The notes: generated by a model from the letters alone, not told the origin. 64,000 nucleotides of DNA from Phenylobacterium sp. (GCF_030645195.1 NZ_JAUSLW010000073.1:1-64000); one strand, 5' to 3'; numbered from the stretch's first letter, positions 45,795-54,656 are shown. Translations and numbers: made by a program.

Positions 45795-46063
45795 CAGGCG
45801 CGGCCCTTCTTCACGGAGGGCAGGACCTGGCCCTCCCCCAGCAGCAGCAGACGTTCCTCGCCGTCGCAGGACACCAGGACCAGGCGCCGCGCGGGATCCA
45901 GCACCAGGCTCTCCACCACTGCCAGGCGGCGTTCCTTGCGGGTGGGGGTGAAGCGCGCCAGCGCCTCCGGCCCGAACCGTCGCAGGGCGACGGCGGCCAG
46001 GCCCACGAGCCCCAGGGTCACGGCCAGGGCGAACACGGCCCGGGCGAAGATGGCGAAGTCCAT
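45794..46063 (-). CDS. fliO: flagellar export assembly protein FliO
   Basis: The product has 89 residues with one N-terminal membrane helix (VFALAVTLGLVGLAAVALRRF) and a small cytoplasmic beta domain (RKERRLAVVESLVLDPARRLVLVSCDGEERLLLLGEG). The helix-plus-domain layout, the RRLxLVxxDxxExLLLxG pattern and the fliO-fliP order identify it. FliO helps assemble the FliP ring. It is short but complete. It diverges from flgB, 98 bp away, with a shared CtrA-like box between. Confidence 0.88.
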   Translation of the reverse strand: MDFAIFARAVFALAVTLGLVGLAAVALRRFGPEALARFTPTRKERRLAVVESLVLDPARRLVLVSCDGEERLLLLGEGQVLPSVKKGRA

Positions 46064-46131
46064 CGCGATGAGACGATTAAGGAGACGGCCGGCCGAAAGC
46101 GCCGGTCAGGGCCAGGAGTGCCGCAAGGGTC

Positions 46132-46148
46132 TTAAGGAGCGATTAACC
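46132..46148. promoter_or_regulatory. full CtrA-type box between fliO and flgB
   Basis: TTAA-GGAGCGA-TTAACC is a complete TTAA-N7-TTAAC match to the CtrA recognition sequence, the only full one I found. Because the motif is nearly symmetric, it may serve either strand. Its centre is about 77 bases upstream of the fliO start, which suits a leftward promoter well. For flgB it lies only 14-30 bases before the ATG, closer than a -35 position would allow. Confidence 0.65.
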
Positions 46149-46161
46149 CTATTTATTCACC

Positions 46162-46593
46162 ATGTTCGGCATGGATATCGGCGACATCCCCCTGTTCTCT
46201 ATGCTGCGCAGCCGGCTCGGTTATCTGTCGGAACGGCAGAAGCTGATCGCCCAGAACGTCGCCAACTCCGAGACCCCGGGCTTCTCGCCGAAGGACCTGA
46301 AGCCCTACGACTTCGCCGCCCAGATGAAGCTGGCCACCAGCGGGGCCGGGCTGCAGGCCGTGACCCAGCCGGGTCATATGACGCCGCCCAGCCAGCGGGC
46401 CGGCGGCGTCGCGCGCAGCTTCAAGGCCCAGACCGTCAAGGACTCCGAGACCACCCTCGACGGCAATTCGGTCGTGCTGGAGGAGGAGATGCTGAAGATG
46501 TCCGACGCCCGGATGAGCTACGACGCGGCCATCGGCTTCTACCAGAAATCCCTGAACCTGCTGCGGATGGCCGCGCGGGCGCCGGGCCGCTAG
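46162..46593 (+). CDS. flgB: flagellar proximal rod protein FlgB
   Basis: The product is a 143-residue rod protein. FlgB signature: DIPLFSMLRSRLGYLSERQKLIAQNVANSETPGFSPKDLKPYDF, and C-terminal DARMSYDAAIGFYQKSLNLLRMA. Two in-frame ATGs (46162, 46171) are possible, and neither has a recognisable ribosome site, so translation may depend on a leaderless transcript or a weak site. It starts the flgB-flgC-fliE operon. It is exported via the flagellar apparatus. Confidence 0.95.
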   Translation: MFGMDIGDIPLFSMLRSRLGYLSERQKLIAQNVANSETPGFSPKDLKPYDFAAQMKLATSGAGLQAVTQPGHMTPPSQRAGGVARSFKAQTVKDSETTLDGNSVVLEEEMLKMSDARMSYDAAIGFYQKSLNLLRMAARAPGR

Positions 46594-46603
46594 GACGGAT
46601 TAG

Positions 46604-47023
46604 ATGCCCGAGATCAAGCCCGTCAGCGGCGCCGCCCAGGCCATCGCCACCTCGGCCCTGCGCGCCCAGCAGGCGCGGATGCGGATCATCGCCGAGAACC
46701 TGGCCAACGCCAATTCCACCTCCAAGACCGCCGGCGGCGACCCCTACCGGCGGCAGGCGCCGGTGCTCACCGCGGTGAAGATCGACGGCGCCATGGGGGT
46801 CCGCATGACCCGCGTCGCCCAGGACATGAGCGACTTCAAGACCGAGTACGAGCCCGGCCATCCCTCGGCCGACGCCAAGGGCTATGTGAAGACCCCCAAT
46901 GTCGACCCGCTGATCGAGGCCCTCGACATGAAGGAGGCCCAGCGGGCCTACGAAGCCAACCTCAACGTGATCGAGACGGCGCGCGCCATGGAGACGCGCA
47001 CCCTCGATCTGCTGAAGCGATAG
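46604..47023 (+). CDS. flgC: flagellar proximal rod protein FlgC
   Basis: The product has 139 residues: AISTSALRAQQARMRIIAENLANANSTSKTAGGDPYRRQ-type N-terminus (first residues MPEIKPVSGAAQAIATSAL), the FlgC-specific YEPGHPSADAKGYVKTPNV, and DMKEAQRAYEANLNVIETARAMETRTLDLLKR at the C-terminus. The YxPxHPxADxxGYVxxPNV block distinguishes FlgC from the other rod proteins. It is the second gene of the operon, 10 bp after flgB. Confidence 0.97.
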   Translation: MPEIKPVSGAAQAIATSALRAQQARMRIIAENLANANSTSKTAGGDPYRRQAPVLTAVKIDGAMGVRMTRVAQDMSDFKTEYEPGHPSADAKGYVKTPNVDPLIEALDMKEAQRAYEANLNVIETARAMETRTLDLLKR

Positions 47024-47034
47024 GAAACTAGGCC

Positions 47035-47340
47035 ATGATGACCGCGCTCGCCGCCGCCAAGGCCTATGCCTCCACCCAAGGGATCGGGGGCTCCAAGCCC
47101 ATCGGGGGGGCCGCCGAGGGCGGGCTCGACTTCGGGGCCATGGTGAAGTCGGCCATGACCGACGCCATGCAGGCCTCCAAGCACGCGGAAAACCAGATCA
47201 AGGCCAATGTGGCCGGCAAGGCCGAGCTGATCGACGTGGTCACCTCGATCTCGGCCGCCGAGGCCAGCCTGGAGACGGTGATGGCCGTCCGCGACCAGGT
47301 GATCAGCGCCTATCAAGAAATCATGCGTATGCCGATCTGA
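47035..47340 (+). CDS. fliE: flagellar MS-ring/rod junction protein FliE
   Basis: The product has 101 residues, ending [34 protein letters not shown], the conserved C-terminal helix of FliE (xxVxxxISxAExxLxxxxxVRDKVxxAYQEIMxMxI). The N-terminal half is Gly/Ala-rich with [20 protein letters not shown]. It connects the MS ring to the rod and is the last gene of flgB-flgC-fliE, 11 bp after flgC. A 23-bp gap follows before an unrelated ABC gene. Confidence 0.96.
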   Translation: MMTALAAAKAYASTQGIGGSKPIGGAAEGGLDFGAMVKSAMTDAMQASKHAENQIKANVAGKAELIDVVTSISAAEASLETVMAVRDQVISAYQEIMRMPI

Positions 47341-47363
47341 GCTTCGTTCGCTAAGGTCCGGGC

Positions 47364-48137
47364 ATGGCCCCGACCGCGATCGAACTTTCGTCCATCGAGA
47401 AACGCTACGGCGCCCACGCGGCCCTGGCCGGCGTCAGCCTCGCCATCGCGCCGGGCGAGTTCGTGGCCCTGGTGGGGCCCTCGGGCTCGGGCAAGACCAC
47501 TCTGCTGAAGACGATCAACGGCTTGGTGACCCCGGGCGCCGGGACCGTGCGAGTGATGGGGGAGGACGCGGGCGCGGTCCCCGTCCACCTCCTGCGCCGG
47601 CGGATCGGCTACGTCTTCCAGGAGATCGGGCTATTCCCGCACCTGACCGTTGCCGAGAATATCGCCATCACCCCCAAGCTGCTGGGCTGGACCCAGGAGC
47701 GGATCGCCGCCCGCGTCTCCAACCTGCTGCGCCTGGTGGACCTGCCGGCCGAGATGGGAGCCCGGCTGCCGGCCGCCCTATCCGGCGGTCAGAGGCAGAG
47801 GGTGGGGGTGGCGCGCGCCCTGGCGGCCGAGCCGAAGATCATGCTGATGGATGAACCCTTCGGGGCTCTGGATCCGGTGACGCGCGATCAGCTCGGGACA
47901 GACTATCGCGCCCTGCATGACCAGCTTTCGCTCACTACGGTGATGGTCACCCATGACATGAGCGAGGCCGTTCTGCTGGCCGACCGCATCGTGGTGCTGA
48001 AGGCCGGCGTCATCGTCGCCGACGGCGGTCCGACCGAACTCAGCCGGCAGAGCCAGGATCCGGATGTGCGCGCCCTGCTGGACGCGCCCAAGCGGCAGGC
48101 CCAGCGCCTGGCCGAGCGTCTGGGAGGCGCGGCGTGA
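47364..48137 (+). CDS. osmoprotectant ABC transporter ATP-binding protein (OpuCA-like)
   Basis: The product is a 257-residue ABC ATPase: Walker A GPSGSGKTTLLKTI, Q-loop YVFQEIGLFPHLTVAENI, signature LSGGQRQRVGVARALA, Walker B IMLMDEPFGALDP and switch THDMSEAVLLADRI. It lacks the C-terminal CBS domains found in classic OpuCA/ProV. It drives import of quaternary-ammonium osmolytes such as glycine betaine or choline through the fused permease encoded next (GTGA overlap, 48134-48137). Confidence 0.9.
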   Translation: MAPTAIELSSIEKRYGAHAALAGVSLAIAPGEFVALVGPSGSGKTTLLKTINGLVTPGAGTVRVMGEDAGAVPVHLLRRRIGYVFQEIGLFPHLTVAENIAITPKLLGWTQERIAARVSNLLRLVDLPAEMGARLPAALSGGQRQRVGVARALAAEPKIMLMDEPFGALDPVTRDQLGTDYRALHDQLSLTTVMVTHDMSEAVLLADRIVVLKAGVIVADGGPTELSRQSQDPDVRALLDAPKRQAQRLAERLGGAA

Positions 48138-49672
48138 GTCCCCAGCTCGCGGCCGCCTGGGCCCTGCTGCCGGAATACCTCGCCTGGCACGTCATGCTGA
48201 GCGCCAGCGCGCTCGCGCTCGGCCTGGTCATCAGCCTGCCGCTGGCGGTCGCCGCCAGCCGCAGCCCGCGTCTGCGCTGGCCGGTCCTGGCCTTCGCGGG
48301 GCTGATCCAGACCATTCCCAGCCTGGCCCTGCTGGCCCTCTTCTATCCCCTGCTGCTGGCCATTTCCGCCTTGAGTCTGTCGCTGACCGGTCATGGTTTC
48401 TCGGCCCTGGGCTTCCTGCCCTCCCTGCTGGCGCTCACCCTCTATTCGATGCTGCCGATCCTGCGGACGGCCACCACCGGCATCCTCGGCGTCGACCGGG
48501 CGGTCCGTGAGGCCGCCGACGGGGTGGGGATGACCGCCCGCCAGAAGCTGTTCCAGGTGGAACTGCCCCTGGCCATGCCGGTGATCATGGCTGGGGTCCG
48601 CACCGCCGCGGTCTGGACCATCGGGGCGGCGACGCTTTCGACCCCGGTCGGCCAGACCAGCCTGGGCAACTACATCTTCGCCGGCCTGCAGACCGAGAAC
48701 TGGGTCGGCGTCCTGTTCGGTTGCGCGGCCTCGGCGGCCCTGGCCATGACCGCCGATCAGCTGCTGGGCCTGATCGAGACCGGCGCGGCGCGGCGCGACC
48801 GGCGGCTGATGATCGCAGGCGCCGCGGGCCTGGCGGTGGGGGTCGTCATCGCCATCCTGCCCCTGGCGAGCTTCGGCAAGCCCGGCAGCTATGTGGTGGG
48901 CGCCAAGAACTTCTCCGAGCAGTACATCCTGGCCGAGCTGATGGCCGACCGGCTGGAGCGGGCCGGCGCCAGCGTTAGCCGCAAGGAGGACCTGGGCTCG
49001 GCGGTGGCCTATCGGGCGCTGGCCGCCGGGGAGCTGGATGTCTATGTCGACTATACCGGCACCCTTTGGACCAACGTGCTGAACCGGCAGGACAATCCCG
49101 GGCGCCAGGCGGTGCTGGAAGGCCTCACCACCGAACTCAAGACGAGGGACGGGGTGACCGTCCTGGGGTCCCTGGGCTTCGAGAACGCCTACGCCTTCGC
49201 CATGAAGGCCGACCGGGCCAGGGCGCTGGGCATCGTCAGCCTGGCCGACCTGGCCCGCGAGGCGCCGAAGCTGACGCTGGGGACCGACATCGAGTTCCTC
49301 TCGCGGCCGGAATGGAAGGCGGTGGACGCCGCCTATGGCTTCCATTTCAGGGCCCAGCGGTCCTTCCAGCCGACCTTCATGTACCGGGCGCTCTCGGGCG
49401 GCGAGGCCGACGTGATCTCGGCCTTCTCCTCGGACGGGCGGATCGCCGCCGACAGGCTGGTGGTGCTCACCGATCCCAAGGGCGCCCTGCCGCCCTATGA
49501 CGCGGTGATCCTGGTCTCGCCGAGGCGGGCCTCCGACCAGCGGCTGATCGCCACGCTCAAGCCCCTGGTGGGCTCGATCCCCGTCGGCGCCATGCAGGCG
49601 GCCAACTACAGCGTCGACCGCGACACCGCCAAGGCCAGCCCCGCCGAGGCGGCGAGGGGGTTGGCGAAGTGA
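48134..49672 (+). CDS. fused permease and substrate-binding protein of an osmolyte ABC transporter
   Basis: The product has 512 residues from a GTG that overlaps the ATPase stop. Residues 1-230 form the OpuCB-like permease with six helices and the EAA-loop VREAADGVGMTARQKLFQVELPLAMPVIMAG. After a further membrane helix (residues about 225-245) the rest is an OpuAC/OsmX-type periplasmic binding domain, SYVVGAKNFSEQYILAELMADRLERAG, ending with NYSVDRDTAKASPAEAARG. The DVYVDYTGTLW segment is typical of the ligand site. Such fusions are known in the ProU/OpuC group. Confidence 0.9.
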   Translation: MSPQLAAAWALLPEYLAWHVMLSASALALGLVISLPLAVAASRSPRLRWPVLAFAGLIQTIPSLALLALFYPLLLAISALSLSLTGHGFSALGFLPSLLALTLYSMLPILRTATTGILGVDRAVREAADGVGMTARQKLFQVELPLAMPVIMAGVRTAAVWTIGAATLSTPVGQTSLGNYIFAGLQTENWVGVLFGCAASAALAMTADQLLGLIETGAARRDRRLMIAGAAGLAVGVVIAILPLASFGKPGSYVVGAKNFSEQYILAELMADRLERAGASVSRKEDLGSAVAYRALAAGELDVYVDYTGTLWTNVLNRQDNPGRQAVLEGLTTELKTRDGVTVLGSLGFENAYAFAMKADRARALGIVSLADLAREAPKLTLGTDIEFLSRPEWKAVDAAYGFHFRAQRSFQPTFMYRALSGGEADVISAFSSDGRIAADRLVVLTDPKGALPPYDAVILVSPRRASDQRLIATLKPLVGSIPVGAMQAANYSVDRDTAKASPAEAARGLAK

Positions 49673-49682
49673 TGGCGGAGAG

Positions 49683-49845
49683 GCCCCAGCCCCCTCCGTC
49701 ACGCGCATATCTGCGCGCGCCACCTCCCCCGAACCGCGCTGCGCGCTGGGGGAGGAACTAGAGCGTTTCAATTCCTCCCCCAGGCCGAAGGCCGGTTCGG
49801 GGGAGGTGGATCTGAGCGTAGCTCGGAGACGGAGGGGGTTGGGGC
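49683..49845. repeat. large imperfect inverted repeat of the CCTCCCCC/GGGGGAGG family
   Basis: The left arm begins GCCCCAGCCCCCTCCGTC and holds CCACCTCCCCCGAACC. The right arm is the reverse: GGTTCGGGGGAGGTGG (49794-49809), then GAGACGGAGGGGGTTGGGGC. Two nested inner hairpins occupy the middle. The right half overlaps the end of the DUF559 gene (49768 on). Related motifs occur at 4207-4360 and 54661-54772. Confidence 0.75.
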
Positions 49846-50190
49846 GCCGGCCGCCGCCAGGACCATCGCGATGGCTCCGTCTATGTCTTCGAGAACGAAC
49901 TGAGCGCTGATCCGCAGCGTCCGCACGCCGCGGGCCGCCAGCCAAGCGTCCCGACGCTCATCACGATGCGGCCGGTCTCCGGCGCTGTGACTCGTCCCGT
50001 CGACCTCGACGCACAGGCTCGCCGAGGCGCAGAAGAAGTCGAGGACATAAGGGCCCATCGGGTGCTGTTTGCGGACGTGAAGCGCGCCGTACTTGCCGCC
50101 CTTCAGCGCGCGCCACAGCAAGCCTTCCGGCAAGGAGAGGCGGCGTCGGAGCATCCTGGCCATCTTCCGGGTCTCAGGCGCGGCGTGCAT
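49768..50190 (-). CDS. DUF559 (Vsr-like) endonuclease-fold protein
   Basis: The product has 140 residues from ATG 50190 (MHAAPETRKMARMLRRRLSL). The DUF559 core is LRRRLSLPEGLLWRAL, HVRKQHPMGPYVLDFFCASASLCVEVDGTSH and RDAWLAARGVRTLRISAQFVL, which fits the PD-(D/E)xK endonuclease fold with the conserved FxxxxxxLxVEVDG strand. Such proteins are related to the Vsr mismatch endonuclease, but their activity is not established. The last ~25 residues (SVSELRSDPPPPNRPSAWGR) are encoded by the intergenic repeat DNA. It sits between the ABC genes and fliQ. Confidence 0.82.
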   Translation of the reverse strand: MHAAPETRKMARMLRRRLSLPEGLLWRALKGGKYGALHVRKQHPMGPYVLDFFCASASLCVEVDGTSHSAGDRPHRDERRDAWLAARGVRTLRISAQFVLEDIDGAIAMVLAAAGAPTPSVSELRSDPPPPNRPSAWGRN

Positions 50191-50256
50191 GCGGCGATTT
50201 TGCCAGAACGCGTCGCGAGAACAAATAGGAAACACTCGCTTTCTAGTAGCCCTTCG

Positions 50257-50264
50257 TTAACCAT
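50257..50264 (+). promoter_or_regulatory. CtrA-type site upstream of fliQ
   Basis: TTAACCAT lies 50 bases before the fliQ ATG. The upstream half, seven bases earlier, is GTAG and not TTAA. The module that follows, GTCTGCGCCA, is nearly the same as that after the fliL site. In Caulobacter fliQ is a classical CtrA-activated class II operon, which supports the call. Confidence 0.65.
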
Positions 50265-50314
50265 GTCTGCGCCACATGGAGGAGTCTTCAATTCCCCCTT
50301 TCGAGAGGCCCTTC

Positions 50315-50578
50315 ATGAACGGCGCCGAGGTTCTGGACGTCGGGCGGGACGCCATCTGGCTGACTCTGCAGCTCTGCGCGCCGGTGCTGATCGTGGGCCT
50401 GGTGGTGGGGGTGGGCATCGGCCTGATGCAGGCCTTGACCCAGATCCAGGAGGCCACCCTGGTCTATGCGCCGAAGATCGTGGCCATCTTCGTGTCGTTG
50501 TTGATCTTCCTGCCGCTGATGGGCGCCCTGATGAGCAGCTTCATGCGCCACATCGCCGCCCGCATCGCGGCGATGTGA
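50315..50578 (+). CDS. fliQ: flagellar export gate protein FliQ
   Basis: The product has 87 residues from ATG 50315 (GAGAGG upstream). An in-frame ATG at 50276 would add 13 odd residues. It has two long membrane helices: DAIWLTLQLCAPVLIVGLVVGVGIGLMQALTQIQEATLVYAPKIVAIFVSLLIFLPLMG. The QALTQIQEATLxxxPKI segment is diagnostic of FliQ. It forms the gate with FliP and FliR and is the first gene of fliQ-fliR-flhB. Confidence 0.97.
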   Translation: MNGAEVLDVGRDAIWLTLQLCAPVLIVGLVVGVGIGLMQALTQIQEATLVYAPKIVAIFVSLLIFLPLMGALMSSFMRHIAARIAAM

Positions 50579-50588
50579 GGACGGCCCG

Positions 50589-51347
50589 GTGGAATCCTAC
50601 GCCACCGCCCAGCAGGTCTATGTCGCCGGCCTGATCTTCTCGCGGCTGTCGTCCCTGGTCATGCTGATGCCCGGGATCGGCGACACCACCGTGCCGCCCC
50701 GCATCCGCCTGGCCTTCGCCTTCGTCATGAGCCTGATGCTGATGCCGGTGGTGGCGCCGCACCTGCCGCCGGTGCCGAACGCGGTGGGCGGCATGGTCAC
50801 CGGCATCCTCAAGGAGGTGCTGATCGGCCTGATGATCGGCTCGATCCTGCGCATCTTCCTGATGTCGCTGGCCACGGCCGGCGAGATCATCTCCATCCAG
50901 ACCACCCTGTCCTTCGCCCAGACCGCCGCGCCGGGCGTGGCGCCGGGCTCCTCGACGGTGAGCACCTTCCTGGGCCTGATCGGCCTGGTGCTGATCATGG
51001 TGACGGACCTGCACCACCTGTTCCTGGCCGCCATCGTGAAGTCCTACACCTTGTTCCCCTTCACCCGGGACCTGCCGGTGGCCGACTCCGCGACGCTGGC
51101 GGTGCAGACCGTGGCCGGCTGCTTCAAGCTCGGCGTGCAGCTCTCCGCGCCGGTCCTGGTCTTCTCCCTGGTGTTCAACATCGCCACCGGCCTGGTGGGC
51201 CGGGTGATGCCGCAGTTCCAGGTGTTCTTCGTGGCCTCGCCCCTGATGGTGCTGTTCGGCCTCTCGATCGTGGCGCTCAGCCTGGGTGTCATCGGCACCG
51301 TCTGGATGAGCCGCTACCGCGAACTGCTCATGATCTTCGGAGGCTGA
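50589..51347 (+). CDS. fliR: flagellar export gate protein FliR
   Basis: The product has 252 residues from a GTG, with six membrane helices: LIFSRLSSLVMLMPGIGDTTVPPRIRLAFAFVMSLML, GMVTGILKEVLIGLMIGSILRIFLMSLATAGEIISIQTTLSFAQTAAPG, and LSAPVLVFSLVFNIATGLVGRVMPQFQVFFVASPLMVLFGLSIV. These are FliR motifs. It is 10 bp after fliQ and one base before the flhB start. Helices conserved in the family are complete, so the gene is intact. Confidence 0.97.
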   Translation: MESYATAQQVYVAGLIFSRLSSLVMLMPGIGDTTVPPRIRLAFAFVMSLMLMPVVAPHLPPVPNAVGGMVTGILKEVLIGLMIGSILRIFLMSLATAGEIISIQTTLSFAQTAAPGVAPGSSTVSTFLGLIGLVLIMVTDLHHLFLAAIVKSYTLFPFTRDLPVADSATLAVQTVAGCFKLGVQLSAPVLVFSLVFNIATGLVGRVMPQFQVFFVASPLMVLFGLSIVALSLGVIGTVWMSRYRELLMIFGG

Positions 51348-51348
51348 G

Positions 51349-52455
51349 ATGGCCGACGACACAGATCCCGAGTCAAAAACAGAAGAACCGTCAGCCCAGA
51401 AACTGGGCAAGGCCCGCGAGAAGGGCGACGTCGCCAAGACCGCCGACCTGCCGACGCTCGCCGCCTTCGCCGCGGCCGCCAGCGTCATCGCCGTGGCCGG
51501 GGGCTGGATGTCGCGGGACCTGGCCAACGCCCTGACGCCCTTCATCGCCCACCCCCAGTCCATCAGCCTGGAGGGCGGGGGCGGGCAGGGGGTGCTGCGC
51601 CACGTCATGGGGGCGGCCGCGCCGCTGATCCTGGGGGTGATGGGCGCCGCGGCCCTGGCCGGGATCGCCGGCAATGTCATCCAGACCGGCCTGATGTTCA
51701 GCCCCGACAAGCTGAAGATGGACTTCAAGAAGGTCTCGCCGGTGGGCGGCCTGAAGCGGATGTTCGGCGTCGACGCCCTGATGCAGTTCATCAAGTCCCT
51801 GGTGAAGATCGCCCTGGTGGCGTGGATCGGCTACCTGGTGGTCAAGCCGCACATGGCCGAGCTGTCCAACCTGGCGGCCATGGACGCGATGTCGATCCTG
51901 CCCTTCGCGGTGGACATCATCCGCCGGCTCACCTTTTCCATCGCCGGCTTCCTGCTGCTGATCGCCGGGCTGGACTGGTTCTGGCAGAAGCAGCGCTTCA
52001 CCAAGCGCATGCGGATGAGCAAGGAAGAGCTGAAGGAAGAATACAAGCAGACCGAGGGCGACCCCCACGTCAAAGGCAAGCAGAAGCAATTGCGCATGAT
52101 GCGCGCGCGCTCGCGCATGATGCAGAACGTGCCCAAGGCCACGGTGGTGGTGATGAACCCGACCCACTACGCCGTGGCGCTGAGGTACGAGGACGGGGCG
52201 GAGTCCGCCCCCCAGTGCGTCGCCAAGGGCGCGGACGCCGTCGCGCTTCGCATCCGCAAGGTGGCCGAGGACGCCGGCGTGCCGGTGATCGTCGACCCGC
52301 CGCTGGCCCGCTCACTCTACGCCTCGGTGGAGATCGAGGACTTCATCCCCCAGAAGCACTACGAGGCCGTGGCCAAGATCATCGGCTTCATCATGCAGAG
52401 CGAGCAGAAGCAGAAGCCGAAGATGGCGCCGATGCGCGCCCGGGTCGGCGGATGA
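51349..52455 (+). CDS. flhB: flagellar export switch protein FlhB
   Basis: The product has 368 residues. The N-terminal SKTEEPSAQKLGKAREKGDVAKTADL is typical, then four membrane helices and a cytoplasmic domain with the autocleavage site NPTH (cut between Asn270 and Pro271) in VVVMNPTHYAVALRYEDG. It switches export from rod/hook to filament substrates. The C-terminal 20 residues are basic. It ends 132 bp before the cckA start. Confidence 0.97.
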   Translation: MADDTDPESKTEEPSAQKLGKAREKGDVAKTADLPTLAAFAAAASVIAVAGGWMSRDLANALTPFIAHPQSISLEGGGGQGVLRHVMGAAAPLILGVMGAAALAGIAGNVIQTGLMFSPDKLKMDFKKVSPVGGLKRMFGVDALMQFIKSLVKIALVAWIGYLVVKPHMAELSNLAAMDAMSILPFAVDIIRRLTFSIAGFLLLIAGLDWFWQKQRFTKRMRMSKEELKEEYKQTEGDPHVKGKQKQLRMMRARSRMMQNVPKATVVVMNPTHYAVALRYEDGAESAPQCVAKGADAVALRIRKVAEDAGVPVIVDPPLARSLYASVEIEDFIPQKHYEAVAKIIGFIMQSEQKQKPKMAPMRARVGG

Positions 52456-52587
52456 TCCGACCCCGGCCGGCCGCCCGCCGCCAAGCCATCCCCATTCACC
52501 GTAAAGCCGCGTAATCTCTGGGCTTCATGTATGCTGAACACCGATTCGCCGGGCCAACCCGTTCAGGGCGCCCGCCTGGGACACCCC

Positions 52588-54654
52588 ATGGCTGAGCCGA
52601 CCGCAAAACGCCGGTTTGATCCGCTGACCGCCGCGGCGGTGGTGTTCTTCCTCATGGCCGTCGCCTTCGCCGCCGCCCCGGCCATCAACGCCGGACCCGC
52701 GACCCTGGCCGGCCTGATGCTGCTGATCGGCCTGTCGGGCGTGGCTTGCCTGGGCCTGTTCGCCCTGCGTGGCTCGGTGGAGGCCGCCGCCGAGAGCGAG
52801 CCCGGCGCCGACAAGCTGATCGAGGCCCTGTCCGAACCCGCCGCCATCGCCGCCGCCGACGGCCGCATCCACGCCGCCAACGGCGCCTGGAAGACTGTTC
52901 TCGGCATGGCCCCGCGCCTGCCCAAGGGCGGCCCCTCCGCCGCCAGCCTGTTCTCGGCCCTGACCTCGGCCCGCCGCGGCCTGACCGCCCAGGCCTCGAT
53001 CCGCGCCAACGGGGCCGAGCACAACGCCACCATCTCGCCGCTGGGCGCGCGCCGCTACCTGGTGCGGCTGGCCGCCGGCCCCGCCGAGCCGCTCGCCCTG
53101 CCGTCGGCCGCCCTGGAGGTGCTCACCGCCTTCTCCGCGGCCGTGCCGCCGCCGCCCAAGGTGCTGGACGCCTTCGCCGCGGCCTCGCCCTTCGGGGCGG
53201 CCCTGCTGGAGGGGGAAGACCCTCTGGAGGCCACCATCATCGAGGCCAACCCGACGCTCGCCGCCGCGCCGGGCTATGGCGGGGTGGGCTCGGTGTTCGG
53301 CGACCTGATCGAGACCGCCAGCCGCGCCGACGCCGCCCAGAAGTTGAAGGACGGCGCCGCCGGCGCCGGGGCCCTGGAAGTGCGCCTGGCCAAGGACCCC
53401 ACCAAGATCGCCCACCTGTACCTCTCCAAGGGCTCCGGCCGTTGGGTGGCCTATCTGGTGGACGTCTCCGAGCAGAAGCAGATCGAGCTGCAGCTGGCCC
53501 AGAGCCAGAAGATGCAGGCCATCGGCCAGCTGGCCGGGGGCGTGGCCCACGACTTCAACAACCTGCTCACCGCCATCTTCATGCAGCTCGACGTGCTGTC
53601 GACGCGCCACCCGGTGGGGGACCCCTCCTATGAGGGCCTGAGCGAGATCCGCTCCACCTCCACCCGGGCCGCCGATCTGGTGCGCAAGCTGCTGGCCTTC
53701 TCCCGCAAGCAGACCGTCCAGCGCGAGATCCTCGACCTGGGCGAGCTGATCAGCGAGTTCGAGGTGCTGCTGCGCCGGGTGCTGCAGGAGGACGTGCGGC
53801 TGGAGACCGAGTACGGCCGCAACCTGCCCCACGTGCGCGCCGACCGCGGCCAACTGGAGACCGCGGTGATGAACCTGGCGGTCAACGCCCGTGACGCCAC
53901 CCGCATGAACGGTGGCTCCTGCGTCACCATCCGCACCGCCCGGGTCACCGAGGCCGAGGCCCATGCCCTGGGCTATCCCTCCGCCCAGGGGGAGCAGGCC
54001 CTGATCGAGGTCTCCGACGACGGCCCCGGCATCGCGCCCGACGTGGTCGACAAGATCTTCGACCCCTTCTTCACCACCAAGCCGGTGGGCGAGGGGACGG
54101 GCCTGGGCCTGGCCACGGTCTATGGCATCGTCAAACAGTCCGACGGCTGGATCAGCGTCGACTCCCGCCCCGGCGAGGGCGCGGCCTTCCGCATCTTCCT
54201 GCCGGTCCATGCGGCCCCCGCTGTTCTGGACAAGCCGCTGGTCCCCAAGGCCACTCGACCCGCGGCGCGGGACCTCTCCGGCGCCGGGCGCATCCTGTTC
54301 GTCGAGGACGAGGACGCCGTGCGCGGCGTCGCCGCCAAGCTGCTGCGCGCCCGTGGCTACGAGGTGATCGAGGCGGCGTCGGGCGAGGAAGCCCTGGACC
54401 TGGCCGAACAGCACGCCGGGACCATCGACCTGATGATCTCCGACGTGGTCATGCCCGGCATGCAGGGCCCCGACCTGCTGAAACAGGCCCGCATCTACCT
54501 GGCCGGCGCGCCGGTGATGTTTATCTCCGGCTATGCCGAGGCCGAGTTCTCCAACCTGCTGGAAGGCGAGACCAACGTCTCCTTCCTGCCCAAGCCCATC
54601 GACATCAAGACCCTGGCCGAGCGCGTGAAGCAGGAGCTTCAGAAGGCGGCTTAG
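52588..54654 (+). CDS. cckA: cell-cycle hybrid histidine kinase CckA
   Basis: The product has 688 residues from ATG 52588. The length and the phosphosites (His321 in GGVAHDFNN, Asp619 in [10 protein letters not shown]) match Caulobacter CckA (H322 and D623). It has two N-terminal membrane helices, PAS-like domains (to about 305), HisKA, HATPase ([23 protein letters not shown]) and a C-terminal receiver. CckA phosphorylates ChpT, which feeds CtrA and CpdR. The open frame extends 19 codons upstream to 52531. It follows flhB, as in Caulobacter. Confidence 0.95.
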   Translation: MAEPTAKRRFDPLTAAAVVFFLMAVAFAAAPAINAGPATLAGLMLLIGLSGVACLGLFALRGSVEAAAESEPGADKLIEALSEPAAIAAADGRIHAANGAWKTVLGMAPRLPKGGPSAASLFSALTSARRGLTAQASIRANGAEHNATISPLGARRYLVRLAAGPAEPLALPSAALEVLTAFSAAVPPPPKVLDAFAAASPFGAALLEGEDPLEATIIEANPTLAAAPGYGGVGSVFGDLIETASRADAAQKLKDGAAGAGALEVRLAKDPTKIAHLYLSKGSGRWVAYLVDVSEQKQIELQLAQSQKMQAIGQLAGGVAHDFNNLLTAIFMQLDVLSTRHPVGDPSYEGLSEIRSTSTRAADLVRKLLAFSRKQTVQREILDLGELISEFEVLLRRVLQEDVRLETEYGRNLPHVRADRGQLETAVMNLAVNARDATRMNGGSCVTIRTARVTEAEAHALGYPSAQGEQALIEVSDDGPGIAPDVVDKIFDPFFTTKPVGEGTGLGLATVYGIVKQSDGWISVDSRPGEGAAFRIFLPVHAAPAVLDKPLVPKATRPAARDLSGAGRILFVEDEDAVRGVAAKLLRARGYEVIEAASGEEALDLAEQHAGTIDLMISDVVMPGMQGPDLLKQARIYLAGAPVMFISGYAEAEFSNLLEGETNVSFLPKPIDIKTLAERVKQELQKAA

Positions 54655-54656
54655 GC

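Noticed and set aside
52531-52587. extension of cckA to the upstream ATG
   Set aside because: Starting at 52588 gives a length and phosphosite numbering that match Caulobacter CckA; the 19 upstream codons are not needed.
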